Assembly (NCBI RefSeq): GCF_020886055.1
Contig: NZ_AP025184.1
Location: forward strand, 186,001 to 250,000
DNA length: 64,000 nt
Source of the DNA: Flavobacterium ammoniigenes
GTDB taxonomy: Bacteria > Bacteroidota > Bacteroidia > Flavobacteriales > Flavobacteriaceae
Reading direction: 5' to 3'
Positions within the stretch are counted from its first letter, which is position 1; each line of letters starts with the position of its first letter. Positions 63,788-64,000 of this stretch are shown piece by piece. The notes beneath the pieces are model-generated. The model was not told where the DNA came from. It worked only from the letters and a program-made list of their open reading frames with translations, and searched no databases. Position numbers and translations under genes: made by a program.

Positions 63788-64000
63788 ATGACAGTAATTA
63801 CAGACTACATTAACAACGACTATAGAGCCCTGGATAGCCAAGAAACAATTCTTGCTGCACAGGACTTTTTTATGGACGCTTCGTATTCTCATTTTCCGGT
63901 TTTGGATGCGGGAGTATACATTGGTAGTATTGTAGCTGATGATTTGGAAACTTTTGATACTGACAAAAAAGTAGGTGATTACAAATATACTTTGGAACCG
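63788..64000 (+). CDS. CBS-domain protein, 3' end outside window
   Basis: First 71 codons of a gene that continues beyond the window. It starts MTVITDYINNDYRALDSQET, where the segment IAAAQ-like region (TILAAQDFFMDASYSHFPVL) followed by GVYIGSIVADDLETFD is a CBS half-motif (helix, then the SHFPVLD...G.YIGSI strand pattern). CBS domains sense adenosyl compounds. In Flavobacteriia such a protein often lies between pdxJ and an NAD kinase gene; the latter would be beyond the edge. The rest of the protein is not visible. Confidence 0.75.
   Translation, partial: MTVITDYINNDYRALDSQETILAAQDFFMDASYSHFPVLDAGVYIGSIVADDLETFDTDKKVGDYKYTLEP

Overview
The window looks like a stretch of ordinary chromosome from a Flavobacteriaceae bacterium, most likely Flavobacterium or a close relative. 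The evidence is AT-rich DNA, promoters of the Bacteroidota type (TTG at -33, TAnnTTTG at -7), a type IX secretion plug protein plus a cargo protein with a type B sorting domain, a FolK-deoxynucleoside kinase fusion, and lineage families such as DUF6702, DUF6370 and DUF5916. There is no rRNA gene, so the species cannot be fixed. I see no insertion sequence, prophage, CRISPR array or replication origin.

Layout. 1-6 kb: dnaG (3' end outside the window), a multi-PAS histidine kinase with a receiver-only partner, and a REC-AraC regulator facing them. 6-14.5 kb: polyprenyl diphosphate synthase, rlmN, an O-methyltransferase, a PAP2 phosphatase with tatA, and a three-gene exported-protein operon ending in an M1 peptidase; then pepE. 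14.5-14.7 kb: two identical tRNA-Gly(UCC) genes, each with its own terminator. 15.5-25 kb: a DUF5916 outer-membrane protein, gpmI, then a TetR-ABC-HlyD-TolC export operon with an operator-like palindrome over the tetR promoter. 24.8-33.6 kb: map, a methyltransferase, the T9SS plug protein, apaG, P5C dehydrogenase, rsmG, a desaturase and an aspartate aminotransferase. 33.7-42 kb: a U32 protein, DUF6370, pirin, fabD, an M23 peptidase, galE, a DegT aminotransferase, waaA and a small repeat-rich lipoprotein. 42.7-46.9 kb: tRNA-Leu and tRNA-Gly, mutS, a DUF1573 protein and a SpoU methyltransferase. 46.9-58 kb: a large C-type-lectin T9SS cargo, folK-dNK, sppA, DUF2797, GH3, an orphan lipoprotein and serB. 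58-64 kb: tig-clpP-clpX-VOC, a holin-like membrane protein, an alpha/beta hydrolase, a structured GC-rich intergenic element, pdxJ and the start of a CBS-domain gene.

How the genes relate. Most are housekeeping genes for replication and repair, translation and RNA modification, protein quality control, lipid and LPS synthesis, glycolysis, amino-acid metabolism and cofactor synthesis. The accessory content is mainly envelope-related: the exporter, T9SS-linked proteins, lipoproteins and sugar-nucleotide enzymes. Several upstream TTG codons that extend reading frames lie inside or before -7 promoter boxes, and the starts given here are corrected accordingly.

I did not find a clearly new multi-gene system. 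The items most worth a second look are a primase whose zinc ligands are all replaced, an exporter ATPase with Walker B, signature and H-loop all altered, the structured element upstream of the hydrolase gene, palindromes at the tetR and tig promoters, and an uncharacterised cysteine-containing lipoprotein.
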